From the NCBI GenBank assembly GCA_031272035.1, contig JAISUO010000097.1:1-59718 (forward strand): a stretch of DNA of 59,718 nucleotides. Direction: 5' to 3'. The stretch is from Synergistaceae bacterium. Lineage in GTDB: Bacteria > Synergistota > Synergistia > Synergistales > Aminobacteriaceae. Below, piece after piece: positions 17,230 to 25,949 of this stretch; the first letter of the stretch is position 1, and every line of letters starts with the position of its first letter. The notes beneath the pieces were generated by a model, which worked only from the letters and a program-made list of their open reading frames with translations, ran no database searches and had not been told where the DNA came from. Both the position numbers and the translations under genes were made by a program.

Positions 17230-18783
17230 TTACAGCTCGTAAGGCTTTACCTGACGCACCACATCCAGCAGCGTCCCGTCCCTGGCCTCCACCACCGCCA
17301 CGACTCGGTCGTAAAACTCGATGTCATCCGGCGCTCCCACGATGGAATACGCCCTGTCTTTCAGCTCTTCGACCGTGGACAGCCGGATCTTCGCCTCCTT
17401 CATGGCATCGATCAGGTCCGGACGACGGGGGTTGACGGCGATTCCGTAGTCGGTCACGAGCACGTCCACGGACTCCCCCGGCGTCGTAACGGTGACCACC
17501 CGGTCGCAGACCGTGGGGATGCGCCCCCGCACCAGAGGCGTCACGATGATGGAGCACTTCGCTCCGGCCGCGGCGTCCGGGTGCCCGCCGGGGGCTCCCC
17601 GCAGAATCCCGTCGGATCCCGTCACCACATTGACGTTAAATCCCGTGTCGATCTCCAGCGCCCCCAGGACCACGAAGTCCAGCTTGTTGACAAAAGCTCC
17701 CTTGTTCATGGGATTCGCGTACTGAGACGTGGAAATTTCGTAGTGAGCGGGATGGGTGTGCACCGACTGCACCGCCCCGATGTCGAAGTCCTGAGCGTCC
17801 ACGATACAGCGAAGGAGTCCCCGGTTCAGCAGGTCCACCGTGGGCTGGGTGATGCCGCCGATGGCCCACTGCATGGTGATTCCCCGCTCCCGCATGAGAG
17901 GCTCCAGAAAACGGTAAACGGCCAGCGACGGCCCTCCGGCTCCGGCCTGGAAGGAATATCCGTCCCTGAACCAGGGCGTGGCGGCCATGATCCGGGCGCA
18001 GGATTCGGCCATCATCAGGTCACGGGGGTCCTGAGAGAAACGGGCGGCCTGAGAGGCTATTTTTTTGGGATTTCCGATTTCGTCGATGACCACCACATAA
18101 TCCACGTCCACCGCCTCGATCGACGGAGGGAAGTTCGGAAAGGGAGCCAGAGTGTCGGTGATGACCACCACTTTGTCGGCGTATTTCGCGTCGACCATGG
18201 CGTAGGAGAGAACGCCGCAGTCCGACTTGCCGCCTCTGCCCCGGGCGTTGCCGTACTCGTCGCTGGTGGGGGCTCCGATGAAGGCCACGTCGATATGAAC
18301 CTCTCCGCTCTCAATGGCGCGCACCCGTCCGCCGTGAGACCGCAGAATCGCCGGGGTACTCAGTTTGCCCCAGGAGACGGCCTCCCCCATGCCGCCGCGA
18401 ATTCCGCTGGTTTGCAGGCCAGTAACGACGCCGTCCTCGATCATCTTCGCCACGGGATCGTGGGCCGTGCCCACGGAGGACGCCGCGATGGTGATGTTCC
18501 GCATCCCCAGAGCGGCCACCTCCGCCATGACTTTGTTGATGATGTAGTCCCCATCCCGGAAATGATGGTGAAAGGAGACGGTCATCCCATCTCTGAGCCC
18601 GCAGCGGACGATGGCCTCCCGGATATTCTCCAGAACTTTGCTCTCCTGGGGTTTGACGAAGGACCGGACTTTGGGCCCGGCTTTTACGTATTCCTTCCCG
18701 TCGAGGGCGTTGTTGCCGCGATAGACCTCCCGGCCATCGACCAGAAGCTCATCGGGAATTTCTCTGCCGACAGCGTTTTTCAT
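17230..18783 (-). CDS. citF: Citrate lyase alpha subunit (citrate CoA-transferase component)
   Basis: A 517-residue CitF. Typical blocks include LQTSGIRGGMGEAVSWGKL, HIDVAFIGAPTSDEYGN and NKLDFVVLGALEIDTGFN. CitF exchanges acetate for citrate on the prosthetic-group thioester of CitD, forming citryl-ACP. The ATG at 18783 begins one base after the citE stop codon, with GGGGGAATTG just upstream inside citE. A longer frame from 18822 would overlap citE by 38 bases and adds residues without family similarity, so it is not used. It is the third gene of a citD-citE-citF run, the usual order, with a citrate carrier following. Confidence 0.95.
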   Translation of the reverse strand: MKNAVGREIPDELLVDGREVYRGNNALDGKEYVKAGPKVRSFVKPQESKVLENIREAIVRCGLRDGMTVSFHHHFRDGDYIINKVMAEVAALGMRNITIAASSVGTAHDPVAKMIEDGVVTGLQTSGIRGGMGEAVSWGKLSTPAILRSHGGRVRAIESGEVHIDVAFIGAPTSDEYGNARGRGGKSDCGVLSYAMVDAKYADKVVVITDTLAPFPNFPPSIEAVDVDYVVVIDEIGNPKKIASQAARFSQDPRDLMMAESCARIMAATPWFRDGYSFQAGAGGPSLAVYRFLEPLMRERGITMQWAIGGITQPTVDLLNRGLLRCIVDAQDFDIGAVQSVHTHPAHYEISTSQYANPMNKGAFVNKLDFVVLGALEIDTGFNVNVVTGSDGILRGAPGGHPDAAAGAKCSIIVTPLVRGRIPTVCDRVVTVTTPGESVDVLVTDYGIAVNPRRPDLIDAMKEAKIRLSTVEELKDRAYSIVGAPDDIEFYDRVVAVVEARDGTLLDVVRQVKPYEL

Positions 18784-18784
18784 C

Positions 18785-19699
18785 CTACAATTCCCCCTCA
18801 TACAGCCCGGAGGCTCTGGCAAGCGCCAAAGTGCGCACCGCGCCCGGCAAAAAGGCGATGTCCAGCATCTTTCCGTCCACCGTGAAAACTCCTATACCCT
18901 TGTCCGCGTTTTCACGGATGGCCCGCACGATTTTCTCGGCCTGACGGATTTCCTCCGGGGCGGGCGTGAAAATTTCGTGTACAGGCTGAATTTGACGGGG
19001 ATTGATGATGGATTTTCCGTCGAAGCCCATTTTTTTGTTCATGAGCACCTCCGCTCTGAATCCCTCCATATCGCCGAGGTCCGTGAACACCGTGTCAAAA
19101 CACTGCACTCCCGCGGCTCTGGCCGCCAGCAGAAGGTTCCCCCGCGCGGCCGCCATCTCCACGCCGTCGGGATAGTAGCGGGTCTGCATACATTTGCGGA
19201 AGTCTCCCCCCGAAATCGCCGCTCCGAAAAGGCGCTCCGACGCCTCGCATATGGCGGAAGCGTTCAGGACGCCCCGGGGGCTTTCGATGGCGGCCATCAG
19301 CAGGGTGCGCCCCGGCTCCGTGGAAAATTCCTTCTCGGCGGCCTCCACGGCGGCTTCCACCTCCTGAACATCCGAGGCCTTCTCGCATTTGGCTATACGT
19401 ATGCCGTCGGCCCCGCCCGCAACGCTGACCCGCACGTCCTCCCGCCAGTGGGGCGTATCCAGACCGTTGATGCGGACGATTCGCTCCACTCCGCCGCAGT
19501 CCACGGCCTGAAGGATGTGGTAGAGAGAAAAACGGGCCGAGTCCTTCTGATTCTCCGCCACGGCGTCCTCCAGGTCGAATATGATGGAATCGGGACGATA
19601 GATCCAGGCGTCCTTCATCAGCCCGGGCTGCTGGGCGCTGACAAACATCATCGTACGGCGCAGACGATTTTTCGCCTCCGCTCTTCTGTCGTTTTTCAT
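18785..19699 (-). CDS. citE: Citrate lyase beta subunit (citryl-ACP lyase)
   Basis: A 304-residue HpcH/HpaI-type TIM-barrel enzyme of the CitE group. Recognisable segments are LRRTMMFVSAQQPGLMKDA at the N-terminus, SIIFDLEDAVAENQKDSAR with the metal-binding acidic residues, AAIESPRGVLNASAI and FGAAISGGDF. It cleaves citryl-CitD to oxaloacetate and acetyl-CitD in the cytoplasm. Its ATG overlaps the citD stop by four bases (ATGA), and its stop lies one base before the citF start, so the three subunits are tightly coupled. Stand-alone CitE-like proteins of other function exist, but the gene order makes the citrate lyase call firm. Confidence 0.95.
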   Translation of the reverse strand: MKNDRRAEAKNRLRRTMMFVSAQQPGLMKDAWIYRPDSIIFDLEDAVAENQKDSARFSLYHILQAVDCGGVERIVRINGLDTPHWREDVRVSVAGGADGIRIAKCEKASDVQEVEAAVEAAEKEFSTEPGRTLLMAAIESPRGVLNASAICEASERLFGAAISGGDFRKCMQTRYYPDGVEMAAARGNLLLAARAAGVQCFDTVFTDLGDMEGFRAEVLMNKKMGFDGKSIINPRQIQPVHEIFTPAPEEIRQAEKIVRAIRENADKGIGVFTVDGKMLDIAFLPGAVRTLALARASGLYEGEL

Positions 19700-19998
19700 T
19701 CTTTGACCGCGCCTCCCCAGGGAACGGCTCCGGTGTGCCCCGCGGAACGAAAGACGGCGCTCTCCACCCGGGCCCGAATCGTGCAGTCCAGGGCGCCTCT
19801 GTCGACGACGGTGACCTTTGCGGCCCGCACGTCCAGCCGCTCCAGGGTCTCAAGCACCACCTTTTTTATCTGCCGCCCGTATTGTCTTAAAACGCCGCTG
19901 CTGATTTCCACGTGAACGTCTTTATCCGCCGGTTCGATCGTGACCTGCAGGTCTCCCGATTCCAGAGAACCCGCCGCGGCCACAGACGCTATGTTCAT
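19696..19998 (-). CDS. citD: Citrate lyase acyl carrier protein (gamma subunit)
   Basis: A 100-residue CitD, the usual family length. The prosthetic-group site is recognisable as AGSLESGD; Ser14 aligns with the serine that carries 2'-(5''-phosphoribosyl)-3'-dephospho-CoA in characterised citrate lyases. Further conserved features are RQYGRQIKKVVLETLERL and DRGALDCTIRARVESA. The ATG at 19998 is preceded by GGAGGAG; a frame from 20022 would add eight residues upstream of that site. The enzymes that make and attach the prosthetic group (CitG, CitX) are not encoded nearby, so they must lie elsewhere for the lyase to be active. Confidence 0.95.
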   Translation of the reverse strand: MNIASVAAAGSLESGDLQVTIEPADKDVHVEISSGVLRQYGRQIKKVVLETLERLDVRAAKVTVVDRGALDCTIRARVESAVFRSAGHTGAVPWGGAVKE

Positions 19999-20043
19999 GC
20001 TCTCACTCCTCCGATCATGCATGTGACATACCTGCTGAAATAT

Positions 20044-20071
20044 AGAATAAGGCGCTTTATGCCATCGTCAA
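20044..20071 (-). promoter_or_regulatory. Probable promoter of the citDEF-citS operon
   Basis: On the minus strand TTGACG (20071-20066) and TATTCT (20049-20044) are separated by 16 bases. Transcription would start about 40 bases upstream of the citD ATG, leaving room for the GGAGGAG site. The next gene upstream, tenA, ends at 20132, so this 133-base gap is the natural place for the promoter. Confidence 0.55.
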
Positions 20072-20131
20072 AGCGCAATTCTCGCAAAGCAGAGGTTTTT
20101 GGAGGCGGACCCGAACGGTTTCCCTGAGTTC

Positions 20132-20821
20132 TCATGCGTCCAGGCTCTCCAGAGTGCAGTCGAAGGGCTTCATGAGATAGGCCTCGTCCCAGAAATAGTA
20201 CTCGTAGTGGGCGGCGACCATGAAACAGTCCTTCATGCTCAGGCGTTCCTCCTCCGTCGTCTCGCCGGCCACGTCGTCCACAAGGGAGACGAATCGGTCC
20301 ACCGCCAGAGAAAATTCCCTGTCGGAGTACATGTCGATCCATCGAGCGTAGGGGTTGGGGGACGCTGCGATACGGGTCACGTGACAGCCCACTTCCCGAT
20401 AGATCCAGAAGCAGGGCAGAAGGGCGGCCAGAGCCTCTCCCAGAGTCCCCAGCGAGGCCGTGCTCAGAAGAAAGGACGTATAGCCCACGCAGGCTCTGTT
20501 TTCTTTTCCCGTTTCCGTCACCCCATACTCCCGAAAATAGTGCTCGTGGAGGGACCGTTCGGCCAGAAGCGCATTTTGCGCCGCGCTCAGGAGGGATTCT
20601 ATTCGCTTTTCCATGATGGACCGGCTGCCCGTGAGGGCCAGAGCCCGCGCGAAATGGAGGAGGTAAACGCTGTCCTGCTGCATGTAGAAACAGAATCGCT
20701 CCCTGGAAAGAGTTCCGGCGGCCAGTTCTTTATTGAACGGATGATTGAAGATCCGCTGCAACACCGGCTGTACCGCGCTGAACAGCGCGCTGGTAAAAGA
20801 AAGATTGTTCATCATCATCAT
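20132..20821 (-). CDS. tenA: TenA-family thiaminase II / aminopyrimidine aminohydrolase
   Basis: A 229-residue all-helical protein of the TenA family. Supporting features are HPFNKELAAGTLSRERFCFY with YMQQDSVYL, the catalytic-Cys region ALLPCFWIYREVG, PYARWIDMYSDREF, and the C-terminal EYYFWDEAY. TenA hydrolyses degraded thiamine pyrimidines to hydroxymethylpyrimidine (salvage) or cleaves thiamine. Four consecutive ATG codons open the frame (20821 to 20812). Because GGAG ends one base before the first, the third or fourth ATG is better spaced, so the true start may be up to nine bases in. The promoter lies only about 20 bases upstream of the frame, leaving no room for a TPP riboswitch. No other thiamine gene is nearby. 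Confidence 0.88.
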   Translation of the reverse strand: MMMMNNLSFTSALFSAVQPVLQRIFNHPFNKELAAGTLSRERFCFYMQQDSVYLLHFARALALTGSRSIMEKRIESLLSAAQNALLAERSLHEHYFREYGVTETGKENRACVGYTSFLLSTASLGTLGEALAALLPCFWIYREVGCHVTRIAASPNPYARWIDMYSDREFSLAVDRFVSLVDDVAGETTEEERLSMKDCFMVAAHYEYYFWDEAYLMKPFDCTLESLDA

Positions 20822-20847
20822 TCTCCTTCTGTATTAAAGACCAATGT

Positions 20848-20876
20848 AATATATACACAGACACAGGAATGTGCAA
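20848..20876 (-). promoter_or_regulatory. Promoter of tenA
   Basis: On the minus strand TTGCAC (20876-20871) and TATATT (20853-20848) are separated by exactly 17 bases, a near-consensus sigma-70-type promoter. The start site would fall near 20841, about 20 bases before the tenA frame. Confidence 0.65.
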
Positions 20877-20911
20877 TCTTTTTCTGACTTTGAGCAAAGG
20901 GCATCAACCTG

Positions 20912-20955
20912 AAAAAGCCCCTGAAAGCTTTTGTCCAGCTGTTCAGGAGCTTTTT
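20912..20955 (-). terminator. Strong rho-independent terminator of the tct/dha/dct operon
   Basis: A 14-base stem, with one G-U pair in the RNA, is formed by 20912-20925 and 20942-20955 around a 16-base loop. Because the stem ends in A-run and T-run, the transcript finishes in a U-tract (CTTTTT on the minus strand), and it could also work in the opposite direction. It lies about 105 bases after the dapA-like gene and just ahead of the tenA promoter, marking the end of the long upstream operon. Confidence 0.85.
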
Positions 20956-21059
20956 GAGTATCTTTTCCGGATTGACAGAAAAATAAAATCGGAATAATAA
21001 AACCCGAACAAAACAATCGATTAAATGTTATCCTGTTGTTTTTGACCTTTTCCTGAATT

Positions 21060-21956
21060 TTACGGCATTCCTGCCGCGCGGGCGGCGTTCTTCAGGGCCT
21101 CCTTCACGTCCGAATCGGAGCTGAGGCTGGGCCGATAGGGCTCTCCCACGTCCAGTCCCCGGAGGTTGGCCAGGTCCTTCGTGGCCACGGGGAAGCTGGC
21201 TTTGTCCATGGCAAGCCGCAGGGGATTGAGCCTGTACTGGGCCTCCAGAGAGCCCTCCCTGTCCCCGGATACGTACTTCTCGTAAATCGAGCAGACCAGT
21301 TCGGGCCAGAAGTTGGCCGTCGTAGCGATGGCTCCGTGCCCGCCGTGGGCCATGGTTCCATAGATCAGCGTATCCTTTCCCCCCAGCACCTTGAAGTTCG
21401 TCCCTCTGAAATTGCGGATCAGCTCCGCCGTCACCGTCATATCTCCGCTGGAATCCTTGATCCCCACGATATTTTCGCAGTCCCGAACCAGCTTTGTGAC
21501 GAGGTCCACGGGAATGCCGTAGCCCACTCGGCCGGGGTTGCTGTAAAGCAGCATGGGGGATTTGCCGACAGAATTCGCAATCGTGCGGAAATGTTCATAC
21601 AGCTCCCTGGGGGTGGGGCGAAGAAACATCGGCGTCAGCACGGAAACGGCGGTCGCTCCGTTCGCCAGCGCCATTTGGGCGAGCTTCACGCATTTGCGGG
21701 TTCGAATGGCCCCGACTCCGAAATAGATGGGAACCCGTCCGCCGGCTGCCTTCAGCGCGATTTTCAGCCCCCGCTCCAGCTCGTCGTCCTCCGGCATGTA
21801 GAACTCGCTGTTGCTCCCGAACACGAGGATGCCGTGGCATCCGCCTTCGATAATGAAATTCACCTGGCGCGTCAGTTTCGCCTCATCGATCTTCTCGTTT
21901 TCGTCCACGGGCGTGACGATGGGCGGAATAATCCCCCTGATAAAATCCGTATTCAT
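21060..21956 (-). CDS. DapA-family (dihydrodipicolinate synthase/N-acetylneuraminate lyase) aldolase
   Basis: A 298-residue class I aldolase-type TIM barrel. The catalytic Tyr lies in LLYSNPGRVGYGIP and the Schiff-base Lys in IVGIKDSSGD. The family GTTGE loop reads FGSNSEFYMP here, so the residues that bind the pyruvate carboxylate and the stacked Tyr region differ from true DapA. That, and its location after a TRAP transporter and with an HpcH aldolase, argue for a catabolic lyase or dehydratase of a sugar acid or hydroxy-acid rather than lysine synthesis. AAGGGAAC lies upstream of the ATG. It is the last gene of the 12-gene run and is followed by a strong terminator. Confidence 0.88.
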   Translation of the reverse strand: MNTDFIRGIIPPIVTPVDENEKIDEAKLTRQVNFIIEGGCHGILVFGSNSEFYMPEDDELERGLKIALKAAGGRVPIYFGVGAIRTRKCVKLAQMALANGATAVSVLTPMFLRPTPRELYEHFRTIANSVGKSPMLLYSNPGRVGYGIPVDLVTKLVRDCENIVGIKDSSGDMTVTAELIRNFRGTNFKVLGGKDTLIYGTMAHGGHGAIATTANFWPELVCSIYEKYVSGDREGSLEAQYRLNPLRLAMDKASFPVATKDLANLRGLDVGEPYRPSLSSDSDVKEALKNAARAAGMP

Positions 21957-22015
21957 TGTTTTCCGTTCCCTTCTGTTTTTTTATCCGGCATCTTTGAAAT
22001 ATCAGAAAATCAATA

Positions 22016-23284
22016 TCAGAAAAATAACTGCAAAACCTGCGGAAAAAGGACGAAGATCAGCGGAACGAGAGTGAATCCCAGGAAAAACGGAAGTTCTCCT
22101 TTTGCGATTTCTCCCATCTTCAGCTTCGAAACGCTGGCCGCCGCAAAAATATTCACCGCCACGGGAGGCGTCATCGCGCCGATTACTCCGGCCACGCAGA
22201 CGATCACGCCGAAGTGCAGGCTGGTGACTCCCAGGCTGGCCGCCACGGGATACAGTACCGGCACCAGCAGTACGCACATCGATATGCCCTCCAGGAATGT
22301 CCCGAAAAATAAAAATATGAGGTAAATAACCAGATTAAACAGCGTTGCCGGCAGGTGCAGGGCGGAAATCGCGTTTACGATGCCCTTCGACATTCCACTG
22401 TAGGCGAAGAACCATGAGAACGAAGACGCCGTCGCGATGACGAACAAAATCATCGCGCTGCTTTTTGCGGAGTTAAAGATGGTTTGCATCAGGTCTTTGA
22501 GCCTCAGTTCCCGATAGACGAACAACCCCGTGAACAGCGCGTAGACCGTGGCCACCGCCGCCGCTTCGGTGGGAGTCAGCAGTCCTGAATAGATTCCGCC
22601 CAGGACGATGACCGGCAGAAGAATCGCGGGAATCGCACGCAGAAAAGAGATTATAAAATCTCCAGGGCTTGTTTTCACTTCGTTTTTGGGCCAATTTTCC
22701 TTTTTTCCCAAAAAAGCGCAAAATCCGAAGAGCGCCGCGACGATAACGATACCGACGATCAGCCCCGCCTTGAACATATCGACGATAGAGGTGTTGGTGA
22801 TCGTACAATAAACCACCATAATGATACTGGGCGGAATGACGGGCCCCAGCCCGCCGGCCACGGCCAGCAGTCCCGCGCAGCGTTCTTTCGGGTACCCCAG
22901 TCGAACCATGTCGGGATACATCATGGATCCTACGGCAAGCACCGTAGCGGGTCCCGATCCGGACAGCGCCGCGAAAAAGGCGCAGGCGAGAACAGCGGCA
23001 TAACAGAGCCCTCCGCGGATATTTCCGACGATTTGGTTGGCAAAATCCACCAGCCGCCTGGAAATACCCCCCAGAGTCATTAAATTCCCGGCCAGAACGA
23101 AAAAGGGAATAGCCATGATGGAAACGGAATCCAGCGCCGTGAAAATTCTTTGAGCCACAACCGCTACAGGAATTGGATAGAACATCAGCAGAGTGAACAT
23201 GGTGGCGCCGCCCACCGAAATAGAGACAGGGACCCCTACGATCAATAAAAACGCCAGTGAGCCAAACAAAGCCAGACCCGTCAT
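22016..23284 (-). CDS. dctM: TRAP transporter large permease subunit
   Basis: A 422-residue DctM-type membrane protein with about 12 hydrophobic segments. Family features are visible: an N-terminal LFGSLAFLLIVGVPVSISVG, LAGNLMTLGGISRRLVDFAN, the ALSGSGPATVLAVGSMMYPDM loop (cited in part), and GPVIPPSIIMVVY. It forms the cation-coupled translocation pathway of a tripartite carrier for organic acids. Its ATG overlaps the dctQ stop by four bases (ATGA), and it has its own GAGGAG site. Substrate is unknown; it must match the DctP-type binding protein encoded two genes upstream. Confidence 0.94.
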   Translation of the reverse strand: MTGLALFGSLAFLLIVGVPVSISVGGATMFTLLMFYPIPVAVVAQRIFTALDSVSIMAIPFFVLAGNLMTLGGISRRLVDFANQIVGNIRGGLCYAAVLACAFFAALSGSGPATVLAVGSMMYPDMVRLGYPKERCAGLLAVAGGLGPVIPPSIIMVVYCTITNTSIVDMFKAGLIVGIVIVAALFGFCAFLGKKENWPKNEVKTSPGDFIISFLRAIPAILLPVIVLGGIYSGLLTPTEAAAVATVYALFTGLFVYRELRLKDLMQTIFNSAKSSAMILFVIATASSFSWFFAYSGMSKGIVNAISALHLPATLFNLVIYLIFLFFGTFLEGISMCVLLVPVLYPVAASLGVTSLHFGVIVCVAGVIGAMTPPVAVNIFAAASVSKLKMGEIAKGELPFFLGFTLVPLIFVLFPQVLQLFF

Positions 23285-23799
23285 GTTTTTCTCTCCTCTG
23301 TGCTGTTCTCTGGCCTGTTTTCATTCACCGACAGGTTTTTTACATTCCCCACAAGCATAACCGTCTGAACGACCGTCATGACTCCAAAGCCAATCGGCAA
23401 AGCAAAATAGGGAAGATACATGGGAATACCCAGTCCCGGCGACGTCTGCCCGAAGGACAACTGAGCCTGCAGCAGGGTAAACGACGTCCAAAAAGCGATG
23501 ACGGCAAAAACAATGATAACAGCCCGGGCAAAAATATCCATCGCTTTTTTCAACGCGCCCTTCAGCCTGTCCGTTACAACGGTGATCGAAATCTGCGTTC
23601 CGTCCCGCAATCCCAGCTCCGTGGCCAGCAGCGCCATGTAAATCATGCAGTAACGAGCCAGCTCTTCGAACCATCCGACACTTGCCTGAACCAGGTTTCT
23701 ATTGACGACCTGCGTAAAAGACGCCGCCACCATGACAAAAAACGTCAATATCACAGTGAAGTTTTCTATTTTTTGTAATGTTTTTAATAGGTTTTTCAT
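23281..23799 (-). CDS. dctQ: TRAP transporter small permease subunit
   Basis: A 172-residue four-helix membrane protein of the DctQ type. The first segment FTVILTFFVMVAASFTQVVN, then WFEELARYCMIYMALLATEL with the characteristic acidic-aromatic motif, and LRDGTQISITVV are conserved. It stabilises DctM in TRAP transporters. The start at 23799 (KNLLKTL) has GGGAG nearby; a frame from 23820 adds seven residues. The stop overlaps the dctM start, so stoichiometric translation is likely. A strong hairpin separates it from the binding protein gene upstream. Confidence 0.9.
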   Translation of the reverse strand: MKNLLKTLQKIENFTVILTFFVMVAASFTQVVNRNLVQASVGWFEELARYCMIYMALLATELGLRDGTQISITVVTDRLKGALKKAMDIFARAVIIVFAVIAFWTSFTLLQAQLSFGQTSPGLGIPMYLPYFALPIGFGVMTVVQTVMLVGNVKNLSVNENRPENSTEERKT

Positions 23800-23840
23800 G
23801 ATTTTCTCCCGGGAGAACACAGCTTTAATTCGTAAATTTA

Positions 23841-23869
23841 ACAGGGCCGGTCGATGTAACCGGCCCTGT
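23841..23869 (-). terminator. Hairpin between dctP and dctQ (attenuator or 3' stabiliser)
   Basis: A perfect 11-base stem (ACAGGGCCGGT with ACCGGCCCTGT) around a 7-base loop lies nine bases after the dctP stop codon. On the minus strand it is followed by TTAAATTT rather than a clean U-tract, so partial termination or protection of the upstream dctP message is more likely than a full stop. Such intercistronic hairpins commonly raise binding protein levels over the permeases. Confidence 0.7.
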
Positions 23870-23877
23870 CGCTGGAT

Positions 23878-24867
23878 TTATCTGATGGCGGCAAGTTCCG
23901 AGTTGAGAACGTCCAGCCACTCCTGATTCAGTTTGAACTGGCTCATGGCCGGCATGGCCAGAGCTTTCAGCGCGTCGCGGTCCACATCGGAAAAGACCAT
24001 TCCGAACTTTTCCACCAGTTCCTTCTCATATTTTTCGTTGGCTTCGTGGAGCAGCTGACGCTCCAGATCGCAGCCTTCCTGAATTCCCTTGAGCAGGGCT
24101 GGCTTCAAATCGTTGGGAATCCGGTCCCACACCTTGTTGGAAATGCAGACGCCCTGGAAGGCGAAATGTACTCTGGAACGAATAGCGTATTTGCAGACCT
24201 CATAGAAATGGTTGGCGTAAAGGTTGGCAACCGAGTTTTCATATCCGTCCACGGTTTTCTGCTGAAGCGCCGTAAACACGTCGCCGAAGGGCATGGGAGT
24301 CGCTATGGCGCCGATGGCGTTATAAGCAGCCATGTGCATCGCGTTCTCCATGGTGCGAATTTTCTTGCCTTTAATGTCCGCGTTGGTTTTGATGGGAACG
24401 GCGCTGAAGACGTCGCGGAAGCCGGAATCGCACCAGCCGACGATCTGTACGCCTTTTTTCGCGGAGGCCGCCTTAAGCATGTCGCCCAGCTTCCCGTCGA
24501 TCACCTTATGGGCCTCCTCTTCCGTGGCAAAAAGGAAGGGCTGGTCCAGAACGGCCGCTTCGGGGACGAAGTTGGTGAGAACCGCGTTGGTGATGATCAG
24601 GGCGTCGATGATGCCGATCTGAGCGCCTTCATAAAGGTCGCGCTCGCTGCCGAGGGTGTTGCTGGGGAACAACGTCACCTTCAGAAGCCCGTTGGACAGG
24701 GTCTCCATCTTTTCCGCAATTTTCTTGTAACCCTGATAATGAGGGCTGATGTCCGATTCCGCAAAACCCATTTTAATCTCAATTACGTCCGCCGCAAAAG
24801 CATCCGCCGCACCAAACGCAGTCAGCAAAAGCACCGATACCGCAATGAGCCTCAAAATTTTCTTCAT
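23878..24867 (-). CDS. dctP: TRAP transporter periplasmic substrate-binding protein
   Basis: A 329-residue DctP-family receptor. The signal peptide is clear: KKILRLIAVSVLLLTAFGA then ADAFA before the mature part. Mature features include KMGFAESDISPHYQG, the family-typical LYEGAQIGIIDALIIT, and the Arg-containing ligand region KKIRTMENAMHMAAYNAIGA with the arginine that usually clamps a carboxylate. PMPFGDVFTALQQKTVDGYE is the standard C-lobe signature. It captures an organic acid in the periplasm for DctQM. AAGGAGAA precedes the ATG. The substrate cannot be read off; the neighbouring aldolases suggest a hydroxy- or keto-acid. Confidence 0.93.
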   Translation of the reverse strand: MKKILRLIAVSVLLLTAFGAADAFAADVIEIKMGFAESDISPHYQGYKKIAEKMETLSNGLLKVTLFPSNTLGSERDLYEGAQIGIIDALIITNAVLTNFVPEAAVLDQPFLFATEEEAHKVIDGKLGDMLKAASAKKGVQIVGWCDSGFRDVFSAVPIKTNADIKGKKIRTMENAMHMAAYNAIGAIATPMPFGDVFTALQQKTVDGYENSVANLYANHFYEVCKYAIRSRVHFAFQGVCISNKVWDRIPNDLKPALLKGIQEGCDLERQLLHEANEKYEKELVEKFGMVFSDVDRDALKALAMPAMSQFKLNQEWLDVLNSELAAIR

Positions 24868-24950
24868 GACATATTCTCCTTTTCTCTTTCTGTCTCTTTT
24901 TGTGAGAATTTACGGAAAACAAAACCTTTGCGTTTTCTGTGGCCCTCTTC

Positions 24951-25949
24951 CTAATCCTTTTTTTCCTGCAACAGTTTGTCAATGGCTCGATTCATGGCCG
25001 CCACGTCGTCCGGATCCAGCTTCAGATCAGCTCCTGCCGCGTTTTCTTCGATGACGGCCACCCGTCGGGCCCCACTGTCCACGTTGACGTTCGGAGCCTG
25101 AGCGAGGGTCCAGGCCACGGTAAGGGCGGCCTGAGTGCAGCCATACTTCGCGCGCAGCGGTTTCCAGGAGTCGAGAAGTTCGATCACCCTGCGGCGGCTT
25201 TCGGGCTGATACCAGGCGCACCACTCGTTGCGGGCGTCTCCGGGTTTGACCAGAGACGTCATGGTGTAGGCTCCGCTCAGCAGCCCTCTTTCCAGAGGGG
25301 AATAAGCGTGAAATGTAACGCCGTTTTCGAGACAAAATGAGTTCAGCGCACGAAAACTCTCCTGACTGAGCATGCTGAAACGCTCCTGCACAAGGTCCAG
25401 CGGCCCAAATTTGAGATATTCCCTTACCTGATCCAGCGTCACGTTGGAAGCTCCGATCGCTCGCAGTTTTCCCTCCTTCTTCATGGCCAGCAGCTCACCC
25501 ACAGTTTCCTCTATGGGGGTGAACGCCGGTTCCACCGCCTGCCAGTGGGTGATGCACAGATCGACATGATCCATTTTCAGGCGGCGCAGGGAATTTTCGA
25601 GGCTTCTGCGTACGCCCTCAGGGGAGAGATTTCGCGTCACCTGATGGCCATCCCGCACAAAAAAAGGCGCTCCCTCGCCGGTGTCCCAGTCCAGCCCGCA
25701 TTTCGTGGAAACGATGTATTTGTCCCGGTCTCCGGCCAGCGCCTTCCCCAGCACCGTTTCGCTTCTTCCGTAGCCGTAAAAAGCGGCGGTGTCGAAAAAA
25801 TTGATGCCAAGATCACAGGCCCGGCGAATGGTGCGGATGGATTCCGCTTCGTCGCTCTCCCCCCAGACGCCATCGCCTCCTATGGACAATGTCCCCATGG
25901 AGACAACCGAAACCTCAAAACCCGTTTTTCCGATTTTCATTCTGCGCAT
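24951..25949 (-). CDS. Aldo/keto reductase
   Basis: A 332-residue NAD(P)-dependent AKR. The catalytic tetrad is visible: Asp and Tyr in NFFDTAAFYGYGRSE, Lys in VSTKCGL, and His in LCITHWQ. The N-terminal GKTGFEVSVVSMGTLSIGG matches the YghZ/tas-like branch. It reduces a carbonyl or oxidises a hydroxyl on a small substrate in the cytoplasm. The ATG at 25949 lies 12 bases after GGAGGAG, slightly long; the ATG nine bases later is another option, and a frame from 25976 lies upstream of that site and is unlikely. It is placed between dhaL and dctP in the catabolic operon, so it probably interconverts a hydroxy-ketone or sugar-acid intermediate. Confidence 0.9.
   Translation of the reverse strand: MRRMKIGKTGFEVSVVSMGTLSIGGDGVWGESDEAESIRTIRRACDLGINFFDTAAFYGYGRSETVLGKALAGDRDKYIVSTKCGLDWDTGEGAPFFVRDGHQVTRNLSPEGVRRSLENSLRRLKMDHVDLCITHWQAVEPAFTPIEETVGELLAMKKEGKLRAIGASNVTLDQVREYLKFGPLDLVQERFSMLSQESFRALNSFCLENGVTFHAYSPLERGLLSGAYTMTSLVKPGDARNEWCAWYQPESRRRVIELLDSWKPLRAKYGCTQAALTVAWTLAQAPNVNVDSGARRVAVIEENAAGADLKLDPDDVAAMNRAIDKLLQEKKD

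Noticed and set aside
20822-20911. TPP riboswitch upstream of tenA
   Set aside because: The promoter lies only about 20 bases from the coding frame, so no aptamer can fit in the leader.
24868-24950. GAAAAC/GTTTTC inverted repeat between the aldo/keto reductase and dctP
   Set aside because: An AT-rich 6-bp stem, too weak to support as a terminator or regulatory hairpin.
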